Shown: in pieces, positions 57,052 to 64,000 of the stretch
Layout: every line of letters begins with the position of its first letter
Numbering within the stretch: position 1 is the first letter of the stretch
Assembly: GCF_024362765.1 (NCBI RefSeq)
Contig: NZ_CP093302.1
Span: 1,704,001 to 1,768,000, forward strand
DNA from: Alkalihalobacillus sp. LMS6
Lineage (GTDB): Bacteria; Bacillota; Bacilli; Bacillales; Bacillaceae_D
Reading direction: 5' to 3'
DNA: 64,000 bases
Notes under the pieces: model-generated
Told to the model about the DNA's origin: nothing
Databases searched by the model: none
What the model saw: only the letters and a program-made list of their open reading frames with translations
Program-made: the position numbers and the translations under genes

Positions 57052-57987
57052 TCAGCGCGACCCATGTTGGATTGTTGTTAGGAAATAAGATAAAAATGCC
57101 TCTTCATCAAGCGTGAGTGCGACGTGGACATTCGGTTCTTCACCCAACCGGTTTTGCATGTCACAAATCGTTTGGCCATCGCATAAACGGCTCGTTGTTT
57201 CAACGTCTGTGTGAAGTAAGGTCGTTTCACAAAGCTCTGGTCGGATCGCGTAGGCAACGGCAAGTGGGTCATGTAAAGCGCATGCTGCTATGCCATTGCG
57301 CATCTCGTAGCGCGTCATATAATGCGCCGTGCATTCTTGAATAAACGCTTTTACAGGGGAGTCCCCTAATGAGTCGATATGTTCTTTATAAAGCAGCGCT
57401 TTGCGCGTCACGTCCAGTCCGATTTGCGTTAAGGACGCGAAGCCCGCTTGCAGCACGATCCGAGCAGCTTCGGGGTCAACAAACATGTTGTACTCAGCGG
57501 TCGGTGTAATGTTGCCGTAGGTAAAGGCTGCTCCACCCATATAGACGACTTTCTGAATAAGTCGTGGGAGCTCAGGGCATTTCTGTAACGCTAAGGCAAG
57601 ATTTGTTAACGGACCAGTCATGACAAGGGTGAGCTCACCTGGGAAGCGTGAAGCTTGCGAAATAATAAAGTCTGGCGCGAATCCTGGTGTCGGAAGCATC
57701 GCCGGTTCAATATCTGCTAATGCGCCGCCTAGACCGTTTTCTCCGTGAACCGCTTTTTCAAAATGAGGCGCCCGGAGAAGAGGGGAGGCTGCTCCTTGTA
57801 CAACGGGCACGCGAACATCGGTTAAGGTCAGTACGTTCAGTGTGTTTGTTGTTGCTTGCTGGAGCGAGACGTTACCATTTACGGTGGTGATGCCGACTAA
57901 ATCGGTTTCTAAGTCGTTTGCAGCTAGGAGAATACCGAGGGCATCATCAATGCCCGTATCGACATCAAGCAGAAGTTTCTGTTTCAT
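57052..57987 (-). CDS. Nucleoside hydrolase (inosine-uridine preferring family)
   Basis: 311 residues, ATG 57987 (AGGAGGTG upstream). Calcium/ribose site DVDTGIDDALGILLA at residues ~7-20 is intact; LTLVMTGPLTNLALALQ, VVYMGGAAFTYGNITPTAEYNMFVDPEAARIVLQAGF and the distal DPLAVAYAI complete the active site. It cleaves ribonucleosides to free base and ribose. In this operon it would release adenine or hypoxanthine for adenine deaminase. No signal peptide, so it is cytoplasmic. Whether purine- or pyrimidine-preferring cannot be read directly; the adeC link favours purine. Confidence 0.92.
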   Translation of the reverse strand: MKQKLLLDVDTGIDDALGILLAANDLETDLVGITTVNGNVSLQQATTNTLNVLTLTDVRVPVVQGAASPLLRAPHFEKAVHGENGLGGALADIEPAMLPTPGFAPDFIISQASRFPGELTLVMTGPLTNLALALQKCPELPRLIQKVVYMGGAAFTYGNITPTAEYNMFVDPEAARIVLQAGFASLTQIGLDVTRKALLYKEHIDSLGDSPVKAFIQECTAHYMTRYEMRNGIAACALHDPLAVAYAIRPELCETTLLHTDVETTSRLCDGQTICDMQNRLGEEPNVHVALTLDEEAFLSYFLTTIQHGSR

Positions 57988-57998
57988 GATACACCTCC

Positions 57999-59045
57999 TT
58001 AATTCGCGATTTCGCGATTCCAGCGGTCAATCCACTGCGATGATTGTTCATTGACAAACTCCATATCAAGTAGCTTTAAGTCATTAATTGTTTCCTCGCC
58101 GTACGTAATGCCGTCTGCTTCTTCAGCTGATAATTCAACGGTTTGGTTAACAGGTGAATCAATCTTTGCCTTGGCGGATGCTGCTTGAACTTCCTGACTG
58201 AGATGCCAGTTAATGAACGCTTCTGCTAGTTCCTGATTGTCGCTGCCTTCAACAACATTCACCGTGTTCAATACGGCATAAGCGCCTTCTTCTGGCGTCA
58301 CAAACTGTGTGGTAGGAACAGCTGCGATTAAATCGTTTAAATACATTTCCATAAACGGTCCGGCAACGATTTCGCCTTGAGAGAACATATTAACGAAATC
58401 AGACGTGCGGTCGTATTCTTTCACGACATTGCTTTTTAATAGTGTTAGTTCGGCAAATGCCGCGTCCTCATTAAAGCTTTCTTCGCCAGCAACGATGGAA
58501 GCTGCGTCTAGGAACATCGGGCCTGTTGTCGCCGTAATGTTTGGTAAGGTGATGTTGTTAGAAAGGGACTCATCCCATAAATCGGCCCAGCTTCTTACTT
58601 CTAAATCAACTTCATCCGGGTTATAAGCAATTCCGAATTGACCGACGGTATAAGCAGGGCCGTATTCTTCTCCAAGGGGCGCTTGTGCTAATTCATAAAG
58701 ATCATCAATGTTCGGGATGTTGCTTCGATCGATTTGGGCAAATAAGCCTTCATCGATGCCTTGTTGGGCATAATAGTCGGATAAGTAAATGACATCAATA
58801 TCCGCCGTACCTTGACGGATTCGATTTAATCGCTCAGAATTATTCCCCACATCAACAACGATGTTGACGTTATGTTCTTCTTCAAACGGTGCGTACACTT
58901 CTTCATTAAAAAAATCCTCTGCAAACCCCCAAGTAGAGATAACGAGATCCGTTGATGCATCTCCACTGTTGTTGCCTGATTGGCCGCATGCACTAAGTGC
59001 TGTAATGCTTACCAAGAAAATGGTCATTGTCGCTAATTTTTTCAT
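57999..59045 (-). CDS. ABC importer binding lipoprotein (PotD-like), purine operon
   Basis: 348 residues from ATG 59045 (GGAGG seven bases upstream; a longer frame runs through the leader terminator). Lipobox LSAC at about residue 19. Class II binding fold of the PotD/AfuA type: LVISTWGFAEDFFNEEVYAPFEEEHNVNIVVDVGNNSERLNRIRQGTADIDVIYLSDYYAQQGIDEG. The conserved polyamine pocket acids of PotD are not obviously kept. First gene of the operon, so the likely ligand is a nucleoside or nucleobase. Regulated by a leader terminator, hence probably by attenuation. Confidence 0.86.
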   Translation of the reverse strand: MKKLATMTIFLVSITALSACGQSGNNSGDASTDLVISTWGFAEDFFNEEVYAPFEEEHNVNIVVDVGNNSERLNRIRQGTADIDVIYLSDYYAQQGIDEGLFAQIDRSNIPNIDDLYELAQAPLGEEYGPAYTVGQFGIAYNPDEVDLEVRSWADLWDESLSNNITLPNITATTGPMFLDAASIVAGEESFNEDAAFAELTLLKSNVVKEYDRTSDFVNMFSQGEIVAGPFMEMYLNDLIAAVPTTQFVTPEEGAYAVLNTVNVVEGSDNQELAEAFINWHLSQEVQAASAKAKIDSPVNQTVELSAEEADGITYGEETINDLKLLDMEFVNEQSSQWIDRWNREIAN

Positions 59046-59070
59046 TTTTATTCCTCCAATGTTATAAACT

Positions 59071-59132
59071 AAAAAAGGAAGACACACCTGTAGCAGCGCA
59101 AAAAGCACGTTCTACAGACGCATCTTCCTTGT
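59071..59132 (-). terminator. Leader terminator (attenuator) before the purine operon
   Basis: On the minus strand AAGGAAGA ... TCTTCCTT with inner CTGTAG / CTACAG pairs and TTTTTT tail, ending 26 bases before the binding-protein start. It suggests riboswitch- or protein-dependent readthrough; the sequence before it does not show the purine riboswitch core. Confidence 0.78.
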
Positions 59133-59199
59133 GTAAACACGCAGAAAAGCAGTCATTTCGCAGCTAAATCTCAAACCAGAGCATGTCCAATTTGTTCAT

Positions 59200-59550
59200 T
59201 TAGTCTATTAAATTGTGGTGAAGAAGAATGGTGGTAACAGCCCACTGCGTTTGAGCATCGTAATCTCGTAATACAACATCAATTCGTTCCGGGAAATGCG
59301 ATTCTAAACGTTCAGCAAGCTTTCGTTTATAAAGTAGAGAGAGGTGAAAATCAACCTCTAGCTTTAATGATGGGATCTCACCTTCAAGTGCCATTGAGCG
59401 AGCAGCACGTTTATGCTTTGCCTGGATCGTGATCATATTAGAAGCAATGGTCGTTTTTAACAGGGTTGTGCCAACACCAAATAATTCTTTTGAAACATCA
59501 TTGTAAAGTTGAGCAAGAAGTTTTTTTGTTTCGTTCACATCTATAGTCAT
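59200..59550 (-). CDS. DUF2294-family protein
   Basis: 116 residues, ATG 59550 behind AAAGGTGATC. The chain (ETKKLLAQLYNDVSKELFGVGTTLLKTTIASNMITIQAKHKRAARSMALEGEIPSLKLEVDFHLSLLYKRKLAERLESHFPERIDVVLRDYDAQTQWAVTTILLH) matches DUF2294 in its helix-strand pattern; relatives are small soluble proteins of unknown function, sometimes labelled as Na+-translocating decarboxylase-associated. It sits between the purine operon leader and the large inverted repeat upstream of the sugar acid operon. Confidence 0.7.
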   Translation of the reverse strand: MTIDVNETKKLLAQLYNDVSKELFGVGTTLLKTTIASNMITIQAKHKRAARSMALEGEIPSLKLEVDFHLSLLYKRKLAERLESHFPERIDVVLRDYDAQTQWAVTTILLHHNLID

Positions 59551-59615
59551 TTGATCACCTTTAAATGAAAACTTGTAACGTCATTGTACATAAGTTCATT
59601 CTTTAGTGCAATAGT

Positions 59616-59690
59616 AATGTTCGGAAATTATCGATTTTATTTCAAAATAAGCTACTTATTTTGAATCGATAACTGTTAAGGACGAACATT
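59616..59690. repeat. 75-bp nested inverted repeat
   Basis: Outer arms AATGTTCG (59616-59623) / CGAACATT (59683-59690), middle ATCGAT pairs (59630 and 59665), and an inner perfect 11-bp repeat TTCAAAATAAG (59641-59651), CTA, CTTATTTTGAA (59655-59665). Outer and inner arms share the same centre (59653). Located between divergent genes, so an operator or a small mobile/MITE-like element is possible. Confidence 0.8.
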
Positions 59691-59727
59691 TTGGTAAGGG
59701 GGAGATTTTTTAAACATTATAACGTTA

Positions 59728-59756
59728 TTTACTTTACAGAATTTTTTCTTTATACT
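59728..59756 (+). promoter_or_regulatory. Promoter of the sugar-acid operon
   Basis: TTTACT, 17 bases, TATACT (59751-59756), 43 bases before the first ATG. Confidence 0.5.
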
Positions 59757-59799
59757 GACTAACTATACACATTGTACGATATTGATAATGAGGTGAATC

Positions 59800-60897
59800 A
59801 TGAAGCAGACACTTAAAAATCTAAGGTTAGCTTCTGGAAAACGTATTGATCTTTCTATTCAAGACGGCATGATTCAAGAGGTGGGCAATTTAAATCATTC
59901 TGATGCGAACGAGATTCATTTTCCTAAAGATTTATATGTTTCAAGTGGGTGGATTGACCTTCATACTCATGCTTTTCCAGAGTTTCCGCCATACAGTGCA
60001 GACCCTGATGATATCGGGTTTAAAACAGGGGTAACGACGGTCGTTGATGCAGGTACGTGTGGGGCGGATCACATTGATCGCCTCTATGAGTTGTCAATGA
60101 AACGAAAAACAAGGGTGTTGTCGTTCTTAAATATTGCGCGCTGTGGACTAGAAAAAACGAATGAATTAGCTGATTTACACGATATTTCCGAACGTGAAAT
60201 AGTAAAAGCAGTCAAGCGATATCCGTCATTTATTGTCGGTTTGAAAGCACGGATGAGCGCAAGTGTGGTAGGCAGCAACAATCTTGAACCATTACGCCTT
60301 GCGAAAGCGTTTACTCACAAACTAAATAAGCCGTTAATGGTTCATATTGGTAGTGCACCACCCTTGGTAAAAGATCTTTTAGAATTATTGGATGAACGCG
60401 ATATTATTACTCATTGCTATAACGGCAAAGACAATCAGTTATTTACCAATGAGGGAAAGCCCATTCAAGCGTTAATAGAGGCAAGGAAACGAGGGGTTTC
60501 ATTAGACGTTGGTCACGGGTCCAAAAGCTTTTCGTTTCGGGTTGCCGAAGACGCAACTCGTGCTCAAATCCCATTTGAAACGATTAGCACGGATATTTAC
60601 AGCAACAATCAGTTGAATGGTCCCGTTTTTAATATGGCTACGACACTAACGAAATGTTTAACCCTTGGCTATTCTTTAGCTACTGTCATTCGTGCGGTAA
60701 CAGAAACCCCTGCAAAATTAATTGGTCGAACCGATATTGGTCATTTGAAGCCAGGGGCAAAAGCAGATTTAACGCTGTTTAAAGTCGAGCAAGGAACGTC
60801 TGTACCGCTCATCGATTCTTATGGTGTCGTTAGACAATCGAAAGGCTATATTCAACCAGTTGCTGTTTATTTAGGAGGGGATTATTATGAACTTTAA
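59800..60897 (+). CDS. Amidohydrolase of the EF_0837/AHA_3915 type
   Basis: 365 residues, ATG 59800 (GAGGTG upstream). Metal-dependent amidohydrolase of the dihydroorotase-like group: DLYVSSGWIDLHTHAFPEF (HxH), a Lys in GLKARMSAS probably carbamylated, HIGSAPPL and ITHCYNGK (His), and Asp in ISTDIYSNN. C-terminal ETPAKLIGRTDIGHLKPGAKADLTLF. In the EF_0837-0839 gene order it precedes a SelA-like PLP enzyme and a DgaF-type aldolase, as here. Probably deacetylates or opens a cyclic amide of an amino sugar acid; the substrate is unproven. Ends overlapping the next gene by 11 bases. Confidence 0.87.
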   Translation: MKQTLKNLRLASGKRIDLSIQDGMIQEVGNLNHSDANEIHFPKDLYVSSGWIDLHTHAFPEFPPYSADPDDIGFKTGVTTVVDAGTCGADHIDRLYELSMKRKTRVLSFLNIARCGLEKTNELADLHDISEREIVKAVKRYPSFIVGLKARMSASVVGSNNLEPLRLAKAFTHKLNKPLMVHIGSAPPLVKDLLELLDERDIITHCYNGKDNQLFTNEGKPIQALIEARKRGVSLDVGHGSKSFSFRVAEDATRAQIPFETISTDIYSNNQLNGPVFNMATTLTKCLTLGYSLATVIRAVTETPAKLIGRTDIGHLKPGAKADLTLFKVEQGTSVPLIDSYGVVRQSKGYIQPVAVYLGGDYYEL

Positions 60898-61990
60898 ACA
60901 GAAGCTCCATAAAGCAATTAATGCAAGTGGCAGAATGACAATACTCGGAGTTTCCACATTATCTGATCGCGTCACAGAAGAAATGCGCTATGGCGGAAAG
61001 CACTATTTTGAAATGGCAGATTTATATGAGCAGTCAGGAAAAGCCGTTGCAGCTTATCTCAACACAGAAGACGCGATGATTACCAATTCGGCGTCCGCAT
61101 CTATAACACTAGCAATTGCTGGTCTTATAACGAAAGATGATCCATACGCGGTTGAACATTTGCATAAAGTTGCACCGAACGTACCGCATGAAATCCTCTT
61201 AATGAAAGGCCACAATGTAAACTATGGTGCACCGATTGAAACGATGGTCTCTCTAGCTGGTGCGAAGGTGAAGGAGATAGGCTATGCGAATGGATGTGAC
61301 ATGCCACAAATTGAACAGGCGATTACGGAAAAGACAGTCGCCTTTCTGTTTGTACAGTCGCATCACTGCGTTCAAAAAAATATGCCTTCCTTAGAAGAAG
61401 TTCGAAACCTATGTCTCCAATACGATTTACCACTTCTTATTGATGCAGCAGCAGAAGATGGCATAGACCAATTTGGTACACGATGTGATTTGGTTGCATT
61501 TAGTGGGTCAAAAGCGATTGAAGGACCTTCAAGCGGGATTCTGGCAGGGGCTGAACCATTTATCTCCTATGCGAAAATGCACCGTCCTTACATTGGTCGG
61601 GCCATGAAAGTAGGAAAGGAAACGGTATTTGGATTATTAGCGGCTCTTGAAGATTACGGAAAAAATACGATGACGTTAAAGGAGCAAGAAAACGAATTAC
61701 GCGTTTTTCAATCGCTCTCAACATTACCGGGTGTAGAAACCGCAATGACTGAAGATCCAGCTGGACGACCGATTACAAGATGTCGGATTTATATCGATCC
61801 ATCGAAAGCAAAGCTGAATGCACGTCAACTAGTTCAAGCTTTAAAAGAAGGGGATACCCCTATTTACACAAGGGACTACCATGCAAATGAAGGGCATATT
61901 GATTTAGATCCACGACCTCTATTACCAGGTGATGCCACCATTATTGTTGAACGACTAAACGAGTTATTGGGGGATTCTGTCCATGTCTAA
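60887..61990 (+). CDS. dgaE: SelA-like PLP-dependent enzyme (DgaE/D-glucosaminate-6-P ammonia-lyase type)
   Basis: 367 residues; GGAGGGG upstream of ATG 60887. Fold type I PLP enzyme of the SelA/DgaE group: opening INASGRMTILGVSTLSDRVTEEMRYGGKHYFEMADLYEQSGKAVAAYLNTEDAMITNSASASITLAIAG; PLP Asp in LLIDAAAEDG and Schiff-base Lys in DLVAFSGSKAIEGPSSG. DgaE eliminates ammonia from D-glucosaminate-6-phosphate to give 2-keto-3-deoxygluconate-6-phosphate, the substrate of the aldolase encoded next. The name is by family and context. Confidence 0.84.
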   Translation: MNFKQKLHKAINASGRMTILGVSTLSDRVTEEMRYGGKHYFEMADLYEQSGKAVAAYLNTEDAMITNSASASITLAIAGLITKDDPYAVEHLHKVAPNVPHEILLMKGHNVNYGAPIETMVSLAGAKVKEIGYANGCDMPQIEQAITEKTVAFLFVQSHHCVQKNMPSLEEVRNLCLQYDLPLLIDAAAEDGIDQFGTRCDLVAFSGSKAIEGPSSGILAGAEPFISYAKMHRPYIGRAMKVGKETVFGLLAALEDYGKNTMTLKEQENELRVFQSLSTLPGVETAMTEDPAGRPITRCRIYIDPSKAKLNARQLVQALKEGDTPIYTRDYHANEGHIDLDPRPLLPGDATIIVERLNELLGDSVHV

Positions 61991-62723
61991 TTTTTATAAA
62001 AATCGAATTTGTTTAAATGTATTAGCAGATGATCTTGACAATGCTGAAGCTTGTTATAAAGCGGCGAATGGGCATGTTCTTATCGGTGTTCTATCAAAAA
62101 ATTACTCAACAGTAGATGAGGCTGTGCTCGATTTGGAGCGATATGCTGTGAAAACAAATCAATCGGTTTCCGTCGGACTAGGCGCGGGCGACCCGAATCA
62201 ATGGAAAGTCGTAGGTGATATTGCACGCAAATTTAAACCTAAACATATCAATCAAGTTTTTACAGGGGTAGGTTATACCCGAGCTGCATTAGAAAATGAA
62301 ACGACGATGGTCAATTGTTTAGTCTCACCTAGTGGAACCCCGGGGTTTGTGACAATTTCAACAGGCCCGTTAAGTTCACAATCAACACCTGCAGCTATTC
62401 CAATTGAAACGGCGATTGCCATGATGAAGGATATGGGCGCAAATTCAGTTAAGTTTTTTCCGATGAAAGGGCTACGTACACTTCATGAATATAAGGCTGT
62501 TGCTCGAGCGTGCGCAAAAGCTTCTTTCGCTTTAGAGCCTACAGGGGGAATCGACCTTCATAACTTTGAGGAAGTAGTGCGGGTTGCGCTAGATGAGGGG
62601 GTTGAAACACTTATCCCACACGTCTATTCTTCAATTATTGATCCAGCTACAAATAAAACAAAGGTGAAAGATGTTGAAATCCTGTATAGCAAAATGACGG
62701 CACTTGTTGATTCATATGACTAA
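61983..62723 (+). CDS. dgaF: KDPG/KDGP-aldolase family protein (DgaF, EF_0839 type)
   Basis: 246 residues; ATG 61983 overlaps the previous gene by eight bases. TIM-barrel: RICLNVLADDLDNAEACYKAANGHVLIGVLSKNYSTVDEAVLDLERY..VSVGLGAGDPNQWKVVGDIARKFKPKHINQVFTGVGYTRA; conserved GAGDP, STGPLSSQ and VKFFPMKGLRTL (Lys and loop for 2-keto-3-deoxy-6-P-gluconate), then LEPTGGIDLHNFEEVV. It cleaves KDPG to pyruvate and glyceraldehyde-3-phosphate. It matches the DgaF/EF_0839 family rather than the classic Eda. Ends in the binding site of the kinase gene. Confidence 0.87.
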   Translation: MSNFYKNRICLNVLADDLDNAEACYKAANGHVLIGVLSKNYSTVDEAVLDLERYAVKTNQSVSVGLGAGDPNQWKVVGDIARKFKPKHINQVFTGVGYTRAALENETTMVNCLVSPSGTPGFVTISTGPLSSQSTPAAIPIETAIAMMKDMGANSVKFFPMKGLRTLHEYKAVARACAKASFALEPTGGIDLHNFEEVVRVALDEGVETLIPHVYSSIIDPATNKTKVKDVEILYSKMTALVDSYD

Positions 62724-62736
62724 AGGGGGCTGGACG

Positions 62737-63744
62737 ATGGGAACAATCCTTTCGTTTGGAGAGGTGATGATGCGACTTGAACCACCTGACTTTCGCACGT
62801 TGGAACAGTCGGACCAATTGTCTTATTCATTCTCAGGAACCGGAATGAATGTATTGAGTGGACTAAGTCACTTTGGGCATGACACGGCACTATTAACCGT
62901 TCTACCTGAAAATAATCTTGGTCGTGCAGCAGCTTCTGCGATTCGTTCACTTGGAATTCAATCGAATGCGCTTGCGTTTAAAGGCGACTATCTCGGTATG
63001 TATTTTTTAGAAAGAGGTTTTGGCCAAAGAGCTTCCGAAGTCACGTATAGCAATCGGATTGAAAGTTCGTTTTGTCAATCGTATCTTACTGATTATGGGG
63101 TTGATTGCTTTGACGACGCGACCCATATTCATTTTTGCGGAATTAGCCTTGCTGTCTCAACACATACGCGCGAGATGACTTTAGCTATGGCGAAACGTGC
63201 CAAAACAGCTGGCTTAACGATCTCGTTTGATTGTAACTATCGAGCAAAGTTATGGAAAGGCGGATATGAAGAAGCAAAGCCTGCTTACGAACACATGCTG
63301 TCTCTTGCAGATATTGTCTTTATGAATGAACAAGATGCCCGACTTATTCTTGGATTGGAAACGCAGTGTGTAAGTCGAAGTGAACAGGTAGAAGAGCTGT
63401 TGCCTCAAGTAGCAATGATGTACAGCATATCCCTTATTGCAGGCACGTTACGAAACAATCTCTCGTCTAATGAGCAAACCATTCAAGGCTTTCTTGTTGC
63501 TGAAAATCAAACTCTCTTTTCAAATATTCAAAAGCTCACCATTTTAGACCGAATTGGTGGTGGCGATGGATTTGTTAGCGGAATCCTTCATGGCCTTTTT
63601 TCAAAAAAAGATTATCAAGCTATGATTGAATTTGCCACCGCCGCAGGTGTACTTGCTCACACAACGTATGGCGATTCTCCACGATCTACACAGCAACAAG
63701 TTGAACGGTTTTTACGTAATCCATTACAAGATTTAGAAAGGTAG
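62737..63744 (+). CDS. PfkB-family sugar kinase (2-keto-3-deoxygluconate kinase type)
   Basis: 335 residues from ATG 62737 (AAGGGGG eight bases upstream). Ribokinase fold: ILSFGEVMMRLEPPDFRTLEQSDQLSYSFSGTGMNVLSGLSHFGH, first PfkB signature, ISFDCNYRAKLWKGGYEEA (KDG kinase-like NYR), DIVFMNEQDARLILG and the catalytic region LDRIGGGDGFVSGILHG. The usual GAGD anion-hole motif reads GGGD here, keeping the catalytic Asp. It phosphorylates a sugar acid such as 2-keto-3-deoxygluconate to feed the aldolase. The gene follows dgaF-like by 13 bases. Confidence 0.88.
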   Translation: MGTILSFGEVMMRLEPPDFRTLEQSDQLSYSFSGTGMNVLSGLSHFGHDTALLTVLPENNLGRAAASAIRSLGIQSNALAFKGDYLGMYFLERGFGQRASEVTYSNRIESSFCQSYLTDYGVDCFDDATHIHFCGISLAVSTHTREMTLAMAKRAKTAGLTISFDCNYRAKLWKGGYEEAKPAYEHMLSLADIVFMNEQDARLILGLETQCVSRSEQVEELLPQVAMMYSISLIAGTLRNNLSSNEQTIQGFLVAENQTLFSNIQKLTILDRIGGGDGFVSGILHGLFSKKDYQAMIEFATAAGVLAHTTYGDSPRSTQQQVERFLRNPLQDLER

Positions 63745-63749
63745 AACCT

Positions 63750-64000
63750 ATGAAATTACTAAAACAAAAAGGTCCGTTATACATCCAAGTAAAAGATATC
63801 CTTAAAGAGAGGATCGTTACTGGTATCTACCCTGTTCGTTCATTAATGCCAGCAGAGACACAATTAGAAGAAGAATTTCATGTAAGCAAAATTACGATTC
63901 GAAAAGCAGTTGAGCAATTGACGCAAGAGGGATATGTGAAAAAACAAAGCGGGATCGGAACGACTGTTTTGGATAATCGCGCCGTTATTAAATTATCGAC
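63750..64000 (+). CDS. GntR-family (HutC/YvoA) regulator, cut by window end
   Basis: ATG 63750, five bases after the kinase stop, AAAGGT upstream; open to the window end (83 codons). The winged helix LLKQKGPLYIQVKDILKERIVTGIYPV, followed by LMPAETQLEEEFHVSKITIRKAVEQLTQEGYVKKQSGIGTTV, is complete and of the HutC/FadR-like kind. The effector (UTRA) domain lies beyond the window. Likely regulates the dga-like operon, responding to its sugar acid. Confidence 0.87.
   Translation, partial: MKLLKQKGPLYIQVKDILKERIVTGIYPVRSLMPAETQLEEEFHVSKITIRKAVEQLTQEGYVKKQSGIGTTVLDNRAVIKLS

Noticed and set aside
1-64000. Search for tRNA, rRNA, insertion sequences and integrases
   Set aside because: No CCA-ended cloverleaf, rRNA segments, transposase or integrase motifs were recognised by eye.

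Overview
The window looks like a chromosomal segment of a low-to-moderate G+C Bacillaceae, most likely an alkaliphilic Bacillus relative (Alkalihalobacillus/Shouchella type). Support: strong AGGAGG-type ribosome binding sites with many TTG/GTG starts, sigma-A-like promoters, a Rap/Phr-type cassette, LicT-type antitermination, Fur boxes, YfmJ/YfmM/YlmA/YcgT-like proteins, an orphan flagellin and acidic secreted lipoproteins. The genus is an inference. I saw no rRNA, tRNA, CRISPR array, intact insertion sequence or integrase.

Layout. 0-2.5 kb: a partial glycosyltransferase, two small DUF2642-like proteins and a Gfo/Idh/MocA oxidoreductase. 2.8-6 kb: a Rap-family TPR receptor translationally coupled to a secreted pre-pro-peptide carrying six copies of a GKHDFHQ-like motif, followed by an acidic lipoprotein; this rap-phr pair is the most unusual item. 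6.3-12.3 kb: AraC/GyrI regulator, an XRE repressor facing a strong promoter that contains its probable operator, NhaC-type antiporter, a decayed oxalate decarboxylase gene, a zinc alcohol dehydrogenase divergent from a TetR regulator. 12.3-16.8 kb: LicT-like antiterminator, two RAT-like sites, a PTS EIICB, a GH5 glycosidase without signal peptide, an Lrp regulator with an exact 66-bp tandem duplication upstream. 16.9-17.9 kb: a structured intergenic repeat and a DUF1272-isochorismatase fusion. 18-24.4 kb: ABC importer plus YesM-type kinase and AraC-type response regulator.

24.5-34.6 kb holds single housekeeping/accessory genes (YfmJ, a PbuE-like exporter behind a leader-peptide attenuator, RDD protein, ABC-F protein YfmM, GNAT, HAD phosphatase, flagellin, YlmA) and two near-identical tandem 97-codon genes. 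34.7-39.9 kb is a Fur-controlled iron region: YcgT-like ferredoxin/flavodoxin reductase and a complete siderophore ABC importer. 40-48 kb: SDR, NSS symporter, ABC-2 exporter pair, LysE exporter divergent from a MocR regulator, CNNM/CorC protein.

48.1-52.5 kb is a ugpCAEB-type glycerol-3-phosphate uptake operon followed by a possible small RNA. 52.6-59.1 kb (minus) is a six-gene purine salvage operon: PotD-like binding protein, nucleoside hydrolase, two permeases, ATPase and adenine deaminase, preceded by a leader terminator. 59.6-64 kb starts with a 75-bp nested inverted repeat and continues with an amidohydrolase, SelA-like PLP enzyme, DgaF-type aldolase, PfkB kinase and a GntR regulator cut by the window end, i.e. 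a glucosaminate/KDG(P)-type catabolic operon.
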